From: CAYRNC01 sp964425645
GTDB taxonomy: Bacteria > Bacillota > Clostridia > Peptostreptococcales > Anaerovoracaceae
Assembly: GCA_964425645.1 (NCBI GenBank)
Contig: CAYRNC010000002.1
Location: 1-64,000 of the forward strand
Length of the DNA stretch: 64,000 nucleotides
Reading direction: 5' to 3'
A program made the translations under genes and the position numbers. The notes under the pieces were generated by a model. The model ran no database searches. It saw only the letters and a program-made list of their open reading frames with translations, and was not told the origin of the DNA. Positions 55,696 to 64,000 of the stretch are shown here, one piece after another. Each line of letters begins with the position of its first letter. Positions within the stretch are counted from its first letter, which is position 1.

Positions 55696-58600
55696 TTGAC
55701 TAAGAAGCGTACAGCTGCGATTATAATTTCATGTGCAATTCTTATATCGGTCGCAGGAATTTTTCTGCACTTAAATTTCTATGAAAAAAAGGCAGGTTAT
55801 ACAGCCGGAGAAGGTATCTTAAGATTAACCGATTGGGATGAAAAAACAGAAGAACTGATTTTTCTAGATGGGGCCTGGGAGTTTTATCCGGAACAATTAA
55901 TTGATCCCGGATTCGAAGATAAAGTTTTCGAGCAGTACAAAAAAATTTATGTAAGGGTGCCCGGAGATTGGGGGGTTTATTCACCGGATGAGTACAAGCC
56001 AGTTAAAGCAGGGACTTATCGCCTGGTGATCGAAGTTCCAAAGGATGGTATGTATGGCATAAAAACAGGAACCATACGCACTTCCTGTCGAATATATATG
56101 AACGGCAAGGAAGTTGCCGATATAGGTATCCCATCGCTTCACAGAAATCAATACAGGCCGGGCAGCAGATACGAAATCGGTCTTATCAATAGTATAAACA
56201 ATAGAATTGAAGTGGTTATTCAAGTTTCCTCTCATGGATACAGGATGGGTGGTATCCTAAAATCCATTAAATTCGGAAGCGCCGGCACAATAATAAAGGA
56301 AAACAATAAAAACCGGGCGATAGATGCAGCACTTGTTTCTGTATGCCTTGCCTCTGCTTTGTATTTCTTTCTTCAGTGGTTTTTACGAAAGCACGAGAGG
56401 TTTTTATTGTATTTCAGCGGAGCGGGGTTATTTATGGGCATTTATCTTTCGGCTATGAATGAACAGGTCCTTAATTCGCTTTACAATTATGATTTTTTTT
56501 TAAGAATGAGGATTCAAATTGCGGCGATGATAATGGTCACGTTTTGTTTTTTGAAATTCGTCCGACATTTTTTTGAAAGATATAGAAACAGCAGATTTAT
56601 AGCCTGTTTTACACCTCTTGTTCTTTCAATGCTTGTGTTTCTTTTTAACGGCACAAACAATATTGTGTTTATACCGGTCGGAGCAGTGCAGGCTGTTTTA
56701 TCTGTTGTTTTAATGATAGCCTATGTCTATATACTTGGAATTTTAATAAAATCAATACACAAAGAAGAAGATTCTTTGGAATATATCTTAGTTTTAGCCA
56801 CATCTCTTTTCTCTTATTGGGTGGTAATAATATTAAAAATGCTTTTTGAAATGGAGACAGGCTACATTCCCGCTGCCCTGATACTTTTCTTATTGGTGGG
56901 AACAGCCATGATGATGAGCCACCGCTTGGAATCTGATCACCGAAGGGCGAAGATGCTTGCGGAGGAGCTGGTGGTGTACGACCGGATGAGGGATAATTTT
57001 TTGCAGGTAACCTCACATGAAATGAGGACTCCCCTTCATGTAATTATAAATCTTGCGAAATTTATGCTTGAGGGAAAAAAAGGAGCGCTGAATGCCGCAC
57101 AAACGGAAGGTTTGTTTTACATGCATCACGAAAGTCAAAGGCTCGGCCGATTGGTAGATGATATGCTGGATGCATCTACGATTGAAAAAGGCGAAATTGA
57201 TCTAAAAAAGGGGCCTGTTGATGCCTGTTTGTTAGCTGAAAGCCTCATAAAAGAGATGAGACTTTTAATCCCAAGGGATAAAGATCTTACTGTATTGAAT
57301 CAAATAAAAAAAGATTTTCCATCCATAAGTGCAGATCAGGACAGATTTAAACAAATCATATATAACTTATTGCATAACGCTGTTAAATTCACTGACAGCG
57401 GCAGCATTGTTCTTACTGCATCGATAGAAGGACACATGGCAGAGTTTAGGCTATCCGACACGGGATCTGGTATCGGGCCAAAAGATCTGGAAAGAATTTT
57501 CGACAGCCATTACAGGGGAAGCGGACAGGAAAGAAACGATCCGGGTTTAGGTATCGGACTTTTCGTTGTTAAACATCTTGTAAATATCCAAGGAGGTACG
57601 ATTGATGTTGTATCTTCCGTCGGAAAAGGTTCAACTTTCAGCTTTACGCTTCCGTTATACAAAGCGGAAGATACAACAAATTCGGAAACTGTATCTATTG
57701 AAAACCCCGTTAAGAATGAACTGGGAATAGAGGGGGGTCCTTACACTGTTTTGATTGTCGATGACGAGATATCCAATCAAAAGGTACTTTTAGATTTAGT
57801 ATCAAATATGGGCCAACGGGCGATTCTGGCAGATACGGGGAAGGAGGCATTAGATCTCATAGATAAAAACAGGATTGATCTTGCTGTTTTGGATATAATG
57901 CTTCCGGATATGTCCGGAGATATCGTATGCGAAAAAATCAGAAACAATTATTCAATGGCCGAGCTGCCTATATTGATGTTAACCGCGTCGGGCAGAGTAA
58001 GCAATTTAATGAAATCTTTTAAATACGGAGCAAATGATTTTTTAAAAAAGCCGGCAGACGGTAACGAACTCATATCCAGAATGAGATCCCAACTGCTTAT
58101 AAAGGCCTCGTTCGAAGAGGGATTGAACAGGGAATTTCAATATTTCTACAACCAGATTTCACCTCACTTCCTTTATAACACACTTAATACAATCGTGGGA
58201 CTTTGCTGCAGTGATCAAGAGAAAGCAAAAAAAGCCTTGCTTAATCTTGCAACATATTTAAGAAAAAAGATGGATTATTATCGGCAAAACAGCCTGGTTG
58301 ATTTAGATTCAGAACTGGAGCTTGTAACTGCCTATTTAGAAATCGAAAGGATGCGGTACGGGGACAGGCTTTCAATAAATTGGGACGTGGAGGATAACAT
58401 AAAGGCCATGATTCCATCCTTAACGCTACAGCCTATAGTAGAGAATTCAATCAGGCACGGGCTTATCGGGCGTGATCATATATGTGTAAGCCTGTCAGCA
58501 AGAAGAAGGATAAAAGAGGGTCTTGTTGCTATAGACATCGGTGATGATGGTCCGGGGATGGAGATTGAAAAGCAAAAAGAACTGTTGAATTGCCATAGCG

Positions 58601-58743
58601 AAAGGCTTGGGCTGAAAAATGTAATTAAACGAATAAATATATTGCACAATTCCAAGTTTGAATTAAAGAGCACACCAGGCAAGGGCACCCTTATACAAAT
58701 TACCGTACCGGAGGCGGCGTTCTATGAAAATAATTTTGATTGA
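55696..58743 (+). CDS. Hybrid sensor with two histidine kinase modules and a receiver (7TMR-DISM type)
   Basis: A 1015-residue membrane sensor. Order: signal-anchor helix (8-27); extracytoplasmic jelly-roll-like domain (about 30-200, GAWEFYPEQLIDPGFE...VRVPGDWG); seven-helix membrane region (about 205-420); HisKA with His441 in SHEMRTP; first ATPase domain (DTGSGIGPKDLERIF, GLGIGLFVVK); receiver with Asp733 in LAVLDIMLPD; then a second LytS-type kinase with His824 in NQISPHFLYNTLNTI and its own ATPase domain (LTLQPIVENSIRHGLIG). The start is TTG 55696 with GGGAGG 13 bases upstream. It overlaps the response regulator gene by 20 bp, so the two act together. The ligand is unknown. Confidence 0.88.
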   Translation: MTKKRTAAIIISCAILISVAGIFLHLNFYEKKAGYTAGEGILRLTDWDEKTEELIFLDGAWEFYPEQLIDPGFEDKVFEQYKKIYVRVPGDWGVYSPDEYKPVKAGTYRLVIEVPKDGMYGIKTGTIRTSCRIYMNGKEVADIGIPSLHRNQYRPGSRYEIGLINSINNRIEVVIQVSSHGYRMGGILKSIKFGSAGTIIKENNKNRAIDAALVSVCLASALYFFLQWFLRKHERFLLYFSGAGLFMGIYLSAMNEQVLNSLYNYDFFLRMRIQIAAMIMVTFCFLKFVRHFFERYRNSRFIACFTPLVLSMLVFLFNGTNNIVFIPVGAVQAVLSVVLMIAYVYILGILIKSIHKEEDSLEYILVLATSLFSYWVVIILKMLFEMETGYIPAALILFLLVGTAMMMSHRLESDHRRAKMLAEELVVYDRMRDNFLQVTSHEMRTPLHVIINLAKFMLEGKKGALNAAQTEGLFYMHHESQRLGRLVDDMLDASTIEKGEIDLKKGPVDACLLAESLIKEMRLLIPRDKDLTVLNQIKKDFPSISADQDRFKQIIYNLLHNAVKFTDSGSIVLTASIEGHMAEFRLSDTGSGIGPKDLERIFDSHYRGSGQERNDPGLGIGLFVVKHLVNIQGGTIDVVSSVGKGSTFSFTLPLYKAEDTTNSETVSIENPVKNELGIEGGPYTVLIVDDEISNQKVLLDLVSNMGQRAILADTGKEALDLIDKNRIDLAVLDIMLPDMSGDIVCEKIRNNYSMAELPILMLTASGRVSNLMKSFKYGANDFLKKPADGNELISRMRSQLLIKASFEEGLNREFQYFYNQISPHFLYNTLNTIVGLCCSDQEKAKKALLNLATYLRKKMDYYRQNSLVDLDSELELVTAYLEIERMRYGDRLSINWDVEDNIKAMIPSLTLQPIVENSIRHGLIGRDHICVSLSARRRIKEGLVAIDIGDDGPGMEIEKQKELLNCHSERLGLKNVIKRINILHNSKFELKSTPGKGTLIQITVPEAAFYENNFD

Positions 58744-59818
58744 TGACGAGCCTATCGCTTTAAATGTATTGGAATCCATGTTGTCGCATTACAAGGAAAT
58801 CAATATCGTAGGTCGTTATACCAACCCTATGGATGCTCTTAAGGAAATAGAAACAGTTAATCCCGATGTAATCTTTATAGACATTGAAATGGGTAAAGTT
58901 AGCGGGCTTGAAGCTGCAGAATTTTTTCTGGAGAAAATTAATGACTTGCGGATCGTCTTTGTAACGGCTTATTCGGAGTATGCGATTGATGCTTTCGAAA
59001 TCAATGCTCTCGATTATTTGTTGAAGCCCGTAAGCGAAAAGCGGTTGGATAAGACGATAAAACGTCTGCTCAGACCCAATGAACAAAGCACCTTTAATGC
59101 GGATAAAAATATGTTAAGAGTGCAAAGTTTCGGCGGTTTTGCCTTGTTTGACGCAAATGGGCAGCCTTTTTACTGGCGAACAAGAAAAACAAAAGAATTG
59201 TTTGCCTATCTATGGTTCCGGTCAGAGCACTTTGTAGACAGAGCTGTACTGATGGATGCCGTTTTTCCTGATAAAAATCTAAAACAGAGCACAGCCCTGC
59301 TGCATACTACCATGTATCAATTGAGAAACAGTTTAAAAAAGGCGGGCTTTCCAAATCCCATTACATATTTGAATCAGGGCTATCGGTTGGATATTCCTTT
59401 TATCAGCGATTTGAAAGAGTTAAAGAAGCTGCTGAAGGTTAGAAAACCGACTGCTGATGAAATGGAAGGCGTGCTTAAAATCTACAAGGGGGAGTTTATG
59501 GAGGAGGGCTATGATTGGGCAATTCTACAGCAGCAAAATTTTAAGCAGACCGTGTTTAATTCTGTAATGGGGTTTGCTTTCTTCTGCGTTGCAAAAAAGG
59601 AATTCGGACCTTTGCTAAAATCCTGCATTGAATTGCTGTATAATATTGATCCTTACGATGAAAAAGCTGCAAAACTTATTACAATCTATTTTGGGGCACA
59701 AAATAACAAGCCGGAATTAAAATTCTTCTATGATCGTCATGCTGCCCGATTAAAGGACGAATTAGGCGTTGATCCGCCGACAGATCTTACGACGCTTTAC
59801 GCTAAATATATGAGCTGA
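58724..59818 (+). CDS. Response regulator with SARP-like winged helix and BTAD domain
   Basis: A 364-residue regulator. The receiver (1-120) has the acidic pair in LIDDEP, the phospho-acceptor in VIFIDIEMGKVSG near residue 50, and a conserved K in YLLKPVSEKRL, and it resembles LytT-type receivers. From about residue 125 a winged-helix DNA-binding domain follows (RVQSFGGFALFDANGQPFYWRTRKTKELFAYLWF). The C-terminal bacterial transcriptional activation domain (TPR-like, GVLKIYKGEFMEEGYDWA... LYNIDPYDEKAAKLI) completes it. It is probably the output of the overlapping sensor. The adhesin gene downstream is a candidate target, by position only. Confidence 0.88.
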   Translation: MKIILIDDEPIALNVLESMLSHYKEINIVGRYTNPMDALKEIETVNPDVIFIDIEMGKVSGLEAAEFFLEKINDLRIVFVTAYSEYAIDAFEINALDYLLKPVSEKRLDKTIKRLLRPNEQSTFNADKNMLRVQSFGGFALFDANGQPFYWRTRKTKELFAYLWFRSEHFVDRAVLMDAVFPDKNLKQSTALLHTTMYQLRNSLKKAGFPNPITYLNQGYRLDIPFISDLKELKKLLKVRKPTADEMEGVLKIYKGEFMEEGYDWAILQQQNFKQTVFNSVMGFAFFCVAKKEFGPLLKSCIELLYNIDPYDEKAAKLITIYFGAQNNKPELKFFYDRHAARLKDELGVDPPTDLTTLYAKYMS

Positions 59819-59913
59819 TCAAATGTTCATTATTTGTTTAGGGCTGCAGGTTAAACTATGCTGTTGATATAGGCGATTAAGTGTCTTTGATTAATAAAGG
59901 AGAGGATACAAAA

Positions 59914-62900
59914 ATGAAACATAAAATATTTTCCGTAACAGTAGTTCTGATGCTTCTGTTTCAGATGATTCCATTCAGCACGGTCCTTGCATCGGAAGGA
60001 AGGGATATAGGAGCGGTGGGTTGGGTGACAATTCATGGCAGAGATGGCACTCCGCAGTCGACAATAGAAATCACCGATCCAAACGGGGAGATATATGAAT
60101 CAGTGGATGGAGTATATGCAGACATTCCGGCGGGTGCAAAGATCGTGCTTCGATATGCCTTCAGCCTGTCTGACGGTGATGGAAATGTAATGAATGAATA
60201 CAGTGAAGGTGACTATTTTACAATTAGCCTGCCAAAAGGATTGGATTTCACATCTTATACGGAAACGATCAGGGGTAAATACGAAGAGAACGAAGAATAC
60301 AACTTGGCAAGTTGCAGCATTGAAGAAGGCATTTTAAAGGTTGTACTGACGAAAGAAGCGGCAGATGAAAAACATAAAAACAAGTGGGGCCACATCAATA
60401 TCGAAGGGACTTTTTTGCCCCTTACCCAGGGGGATGGAAATGAAGAAACAACCGTGATCTTTGGGGAAGAGGAAATCCTGATCAAGCGGGAACCGCTGCC
60501 TATGATTAGCACTCTTTCAAAATCCGGTAGATACGACCTGAATGAAAACGTAATAATATGGACCGTGACAATCGAGCCTCCGGCAGGTGACCCTGACCTA
60601 TCCTACGAAGGCTATACCGTGGTGGACAGCATGAGCGATAATCAGAAATATGTAGCCGGCTCTTTTAAAGTAGGGGACGTTCTTATAACCGATACAGATC
60701 TTGATCTCACGGTTGATAATGCAGTAAGCTATACCTTTTCCGAAAGCGTTACCGCAAATGGAGATTTGGTCATAACATACAAGACTAGGCCTGTTGATTT
60801 CTCCGGATCGGGTGGTAAGAGCAAATTTGAAAATACCGTAAATTTAAAGAGGGGTGAGGATGAGGCGGCGGATCCCTGTTATGCCTCCGTAGAACACGAT
60901 TGGATAGATAAAAAAGGCTCTGTTGCAGGTGATGGAGGTATTGTAAGGTGGACTGTTACGGTTTATATCCCGGGAGAGGGTGAAGCCGTACTTACAAATG
61001 CAAGAATAGTCGATAAGATAAATGAAAATTTCGAGCTGTTGGAAGGAGACGGTTATCCTGTAACTGTCATCTTAAATGTTGGAGAGGACGCATGCCCGGT
61101 TACGGGGGAGCCCGGTGCGGCAGGATTATACGGTTATAATGAAAATATACTTACATATTCTTTCCCGGAAAACCAACCCATGGAAGGAAGCAAAGCCGTA
61201 CTGGAGTTTTATACAAGGGCGAAAGATAAGGATAATTTTCTTGATGATAACGGAGGAATAGATTTTGAAAATACGGCGTACCTTATTTGGGGTGAATCCA
61301 CTGAGCTCGATAAATTCCCCTCCTATGGATGCGAGATCAAATCTGGCATAGGAGAAGGGGGCCTTGTAAATAAAAACAGTGAAAACAGCGGAGAACAATA
61401 TCTTTATATCGAGAAAGACATCATAAAATGGACGATAACAGTTAACCGCAATAAAATTAGCATGAGCGGTGCCGTAATTGAGGATGAAATTTCCGAGGAC
61501 CAGGAGCTTTTGATAGATGCGGATCATCCTTTCAAAGTCGGAGGTGTCACAATAGCGGATAAAAAAGAATCAATGGGTAATTTTATCTATATTGAAGGCA
61601 ATACAGAAAAATTCACATATAGCTTAGGCGATATAAGTGCTGCCTGCACAATTGTTTATTATACAAAGATAACAGACCATAAAAGTCTTTATAAAAACGG
61701 AAACGTCAGCTACAATAATAAAGTAAAGCTTAACTATAACGGAAAAACCATCGGCGATGTCACTGGGACAAAAGTGTTTAAGAGTCGGATGCTTGAAAAA
61801 AGTGTAGAAACGGCCTATGATTACAATTCTCATCTCGTTCAGTGGGAGATAGTTGTAAACCGCAATATGCTTCCTATAAAAAATGCTGTAGTCACGGATG
61901 ATTTACCTGACGGAATGAAGCTTTATATCGATGATGATCATCTATTTGAAATCTCTCCCTCTGCCATCAGCAATACGGCAACGGACGGCGGGGACACGTT
62001 TGAGATTAAATTGCCTGAGAATACAGAAGATCATTACATCATTAAATTCTGGTCGAAATTAAGCGATGATGAGCTGAAGGAACAATGGACGGGGGAAAGA
62101 ATTTTTAAAAACGAGGCCGTATTGAAATCAGATGAATGTGAAGAAAAAAGCTCGGATTCCATCAAGGTCGAAAACCCGATCGTTTTCAAAGATTATGTCT
62201 ATGCAAAAGGGGAAGACACCATTCATTGGTCCATAGTTATCAACAATGCACAGATGGAGCTTCAAGATGCTGAGATAACCGATGAGCTTCACGGCCATCT
62301 GCAATTAGTGGAAGGTTCGGTGATGCTTTACACGATTCCTATAGACAGTGAGACAGGAAAACCGGTTAAGGATGGTAAAGAGCCTGTAACAGAAGGTTTT
62401 ACGGTTGAAACAGACGATAATAACAGGCTTATAATCGGCGTTCCCGATGGCCCCTTTGCATATTTAATAGAATTTTCAACAGTGATTCTTGAAAACAGCA
62501 TAGATTTAAAGAATAAGGTGACCTTCAGCGGGAAAGAAGGAAGCCCGGCAGGTGATTCGGACTCAAGGAATATCAAGATAGTTGACCTGTATTCGGGAGG
62601 CGGAAGCGGCAGCAGTGCATTTACCGTGCATAAATATGTGTTAAGTATAGACGGCAAAAAGGAACCTGTTTCAGGCGTAGCATTCCGTTTGCTTAATGCC
62701 AACAAGGATCCTGTAAAAAGCGGAGGTAAGGCGATTGAAAGGACTACGGATTCTTCGGGCGAAGCGGTGTTTGAGAATCTTCCGTCGTGGACATTTTTCA
62801 TAGAGGAGATTTCTACTGCAAATGGGTATTTGATTCTTGATGAGCCTTATTTCGTCGGGAAACCCGCAGACGGCAATTTTACAATCGTCGAAGTTGAAAA

Positions 62901-63726
62901 TGAAAAAGCCGTAATAGATATTCCCTTTAGAAAGACAGATAAAATTGGGACTCCTCTTACGGGGGGAAGATTTCAGCTTGAGGGTAAAGACTTTGCCGGT
63001 GAACATATCGTTTTTGCGGTAGGAAGCGAGCAGGGAATTGTCACATTTAAAAATGTTCCGATCGACGATGGCGAGGGATATACGATAAGTGAATTGTCTT
63101 CTCCCTCCGGATACAAAAAAACAAATGATAAGCTTAAGGTTTTTGTACGTTACACCGATGCGGATCAAAGGAGCATTGAATATATTTTTGAAGGTGAAGA
63201 CGTGCTGTACAACGAAAGATCCCGAAGCGGAACGAACTATGGAAAGATCCTTATTTATAAAACCGATGCGGAGGGAAAGGGACTTACCGATGCGGAATTC
63301 ACCTTATATGATAATGAAGAAAAGGTTATGATGAGGACAGTATCCGATAAAAACGGCTTTGCAGAGTTCAGCAATGTCCCGGCGGGAAGTTATGCTGTTT
63401 TGGAAACCCTTGCCCCTCTAGGTTATTTTGCAGACGAAAGCAGGAGGAACATTACGCTTAAGGCCGGTCAAACCCTGTCTATGACCTTTATCAACAAAAT
63501 AGATGAAAAGGCAAAAACCGTTGAACCTGTAAAACCCGATGATGGTGAAGATGTTCCCGATGCGCCCATACCGGAAGGTTCGGCTCCCGGAGGTATCATA
63601 TCAGATGGGACCAAATTACCCAAAACAGGTGACAGCTCACTACTATTCCTATGGTTTATGACCATGTTTGCGGCTTTGTCGACGGTGCACTTTTTAATAA
63701 GAGACATAAGATCCAATAGTAAATAA
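59914..63726 (+). CDS. Large LPXTG-anchored surface adhesin with repeated stalk modules and SpaA/Cna-B domains
   Basis: A 1270-residue secreted protein. It has a signal peptide (MKHKIFSVTVVLMLLFQMIPFSTVLA), then an N-terminal adhesive domain like those of Cna/Ace (YFTISLPKGLDFTSY, WGHINIEGTF). Five modules of about 130-160 residues follow, each opening with a V/I-x-W-[TES]-[VI] strand (near residues 210, 341, 502, 641 and 768). Three SpaA/prealbumin-like domains begin near 900, 1000 and 1110 and end in E-box motifs such as ETLAPLGY. The anchor is LPKTG at 1235-1239, then a hydrophobic helix and a basic tail. The start ATG 59914 has AAAGGAGAGG upstream; the frame from GTG 59881 is not used. 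Sortase would attach it to the wall. Confidence 0.92.
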   Translation: MKHKIFSVTVVLMLLFQMIPFSTVLASEGRDIGAVGWVTIHGRDGTPQSTIEITDPNGEIYESVDGVYADIPAGAKIVLRYAFSLSDGDGNVMNEYSEGDYFTISLPKGLDFTSYTETIRGKYEENEEYNLASCSIEEGILKVVLTKEAADEKHKNKWGHINIEGTFLPLTQGDGNEETTVIFGEEEILIKREPLPMISTLSKSGRYDLNENVIIWTVTIEPPAGDPDLSYEGYTVVDSMSDNQKYVAGSFKVGDVLITDTDLDLTVDNAVSYTFSESVTANGDLVITYKTRPVDFSGSGGKSKFENTVNLKRGEDEAADPCYASVEHDWIDKKGSVAGDGGIVRWTVTVYIPGEGEAVLTNARIVDKINENFELLEGDGYPVTVILNVGEDACPVTGEPGAAGLYGYNENILTYSFPENQPMEGSKAVLEFYTRAKDKDNFLDDNGGIDFENTAYLIWGESTELDKFPSYGCEIKSGIGEGGLVNKNSENSGEQYLYIEKDIIKWTITVNRNKISMSGAVIEDEISEDQELLIDADHPFKVGGVTIADKKESMGNFIYIEGNTEKFTYSLGDISAACTIVYYTKITDHKSLYKNGNVSYNNKVKLNYNGKTIGDVTGTKVFKSRMLEKSVETAYDYNSHLVQWEIVVNRNMLPIKNAVVTDDLPDGMKLYIDDDHLFEISPSAISNTATDGGDTFEIKLPENTEDHYIIKFWSKLSDDELKEQWTGERIFKNEAVLKSDECEEKSSDSIKVENPIVFKDYVYAKGEDTIHWSIVINNAQMELQDAEITDELHGHLQLVEGSVMLYTIPIDSETGKPVKDGKEPVTEGFTVETDDNNRLIIGVPDGPFAYLIEFSTVILENSIDLKNKVTFSGKEGSPAGDSDSRNIKIVDLYSGGGSGSSAFTVHKYVLSIDGKKEPVSGVAFRLLNANKDPVKSGGKAIERTTDSSGEAVFENLPSWTFFIEEISTANGYLILDEPYFVGKPADGNFTIVEVENEKAVIDIPFRKTDKIGTPLTGGRFQLEGKDFAGEHIVFAVGSEQGIVTFKNVPIDDGEGYTISELSSPSGYKKTNDKLKVFVRYTDADQRSIEYIFEGEDVLYNERSRSGTNYGKILIYKTDAEGKGLTDAEFTLYDNEEKVMMRTVSDKNGFAEFSNVPAGSYAVLETLAPLGYFADESRRNITLKAGQTLSMTFINKIDEKAKTVEPVKPDDGEDVPDAPIPEGSAPGGIISDGTKLPKTGDSSLLFLWFMTMFAALSTVHFLIRDIRSNSK

Positions 63727-63744
63727 ATATAAGGTGCTGTAATG

Positions 63745-63774
63745 TGCCGGGTGACTGTTACGGGTTATCCGGCA
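63745..63774 (+). terminator. Hairpin after the adhesin gene
   Basis: An 11-bp stem (63745-63755 with 63764-63774, two G-T pairs, core TGCCGG/CCGGCA) with an 8-base loop starts 18 bp after the adhesin stop. No T-run follows, so termination may be partial. Confidence 0.45.
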
Positions 63775-63800
63775 TGTGTAAATTGTGATAAAATACAGTC

Positions 63801-64000
63801 ATGAAAAATATTAAAATAGCTTTGGTAATTATCCTTTTGGCGCTCGCTTTATACAGCGGTATTAATGCGGGATACTATCTGCATGACGGTTATATCAATA
63901 AAGATCTGAATGAAAATCTTCGAAGCGAATTTTATGAATTGGATGAAGGTGGTATCGGGAAAAGTTCGACAGAAGCTTATGACGATGTTTATAATGGGAA
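63801..64000 (+). CDS. Start of a membrane-anchored protein, cut by the window edge (possible sortase)
   Basis: An open frame from ATG 63801 runs off the window end after 66 codons. It begins MKNIKIALVIILLALALYSGI, a membrane anchor, and continues with a charged extracytoplasmic stretch (YINKDLNENLRSEFYELDEGG). Class B sortases start in this way and are often encoded beside their LPXTG substrates, so a sortase is likely, but no catalytic residue is in view. Confidence 0.5.
   Translation, partial: MKNIKIALVIILLALALYSGINAGYYLHDGYINKDLNENLRSEFYELDEGGIGKSSTEAYDDVYNG

Overview
The window is 64 kb of low-to-middle GC DNA from a Gram-positive anaerobe of the Clostridia. The evidence is the clostridial order of the division and cell-wall (dcw) cluster, a spoVD-type PBP with a PASTA domain, oxygen-sensitive enzymes (indolepyruvate:ferredoxin oxidoreductase, two radical SAM proteins), an LPXTG surface protein, strong AGGAGG-type ribosome sites and frequent TTG starts. 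MurE carries the DNPR motif of meso-diaminopimelate-adding enzymes, so the wall is probably mDAP type. I cannot name the genus. Three runs of exactly 10 N (21552-21561, 41325-41334, 41845-41854) look like scaffold placeholders of arbitrary length. Two of them distort reading frames.

Layout. 1-7.7 kb: an MscS-type channel, a class II aldolase with MtnA (salvage of methylthioribose or 5-deoxyribose), a NUDIX hydrolase, LemA/HtpX, an Ogg-type glycosylase, an O6-methylguanine methyltransferase and a CYTH protein. 7.8-17.8 kb: protein quality control (tig-clpP-clpX-lon) running into engB, a DUF1232 protein, hpt, pduL and deoC, then an SGNH hydrolase (minus strand) and a DUF1836 regulator. 17.8-21.5 kb: lgt-ychF (minus), then a divergent dapB coupled to a NYN/PIN RNase-like protein. 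21.5-22.6 kb: an unrecognised, very cysteine-rich protein on the minus strand, divergent from the dcw cluster. 22.8-39.6 kb: mraZ-rsmH-ftsL-spoVD-murE-murF-mraY-murD-ftsW-murG-murA-ftsQ-DUF881-DUF881-sbp-ftsZ, preceded by three GTGGAG boxes at 10-bp spacing (MraZ operator). 39.7-49.2 kb: an rRNA/tRNA methyltransferase, pheS, pheT, zapA, mutS2, a DUF523 protein and argS. 49.2-54.9 kb: two radical SAM proteins, a TPR protein and iorA-iorB, closely packed. 55.0-55.4 kb: tRNA-Asn, tRNA-Leu and initiator tRNA-Met. 55.4-64 kb: a 310-bp region with no convincing gene, a double-histidine-kinase sensor with an SARP-type response regulator, a 1270-residue LPXTG adhesin, and the start of a membrane protein cut by the window edge.

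Most of the window is housekeeping. The parts least explained by known biology are the cysteine-rich protein next to mraZ, the sensor/SARP/adhesin block at the right end, the TPR protein packed against iorAB, and a divergent DapB coupled to a NYN-domain protein.
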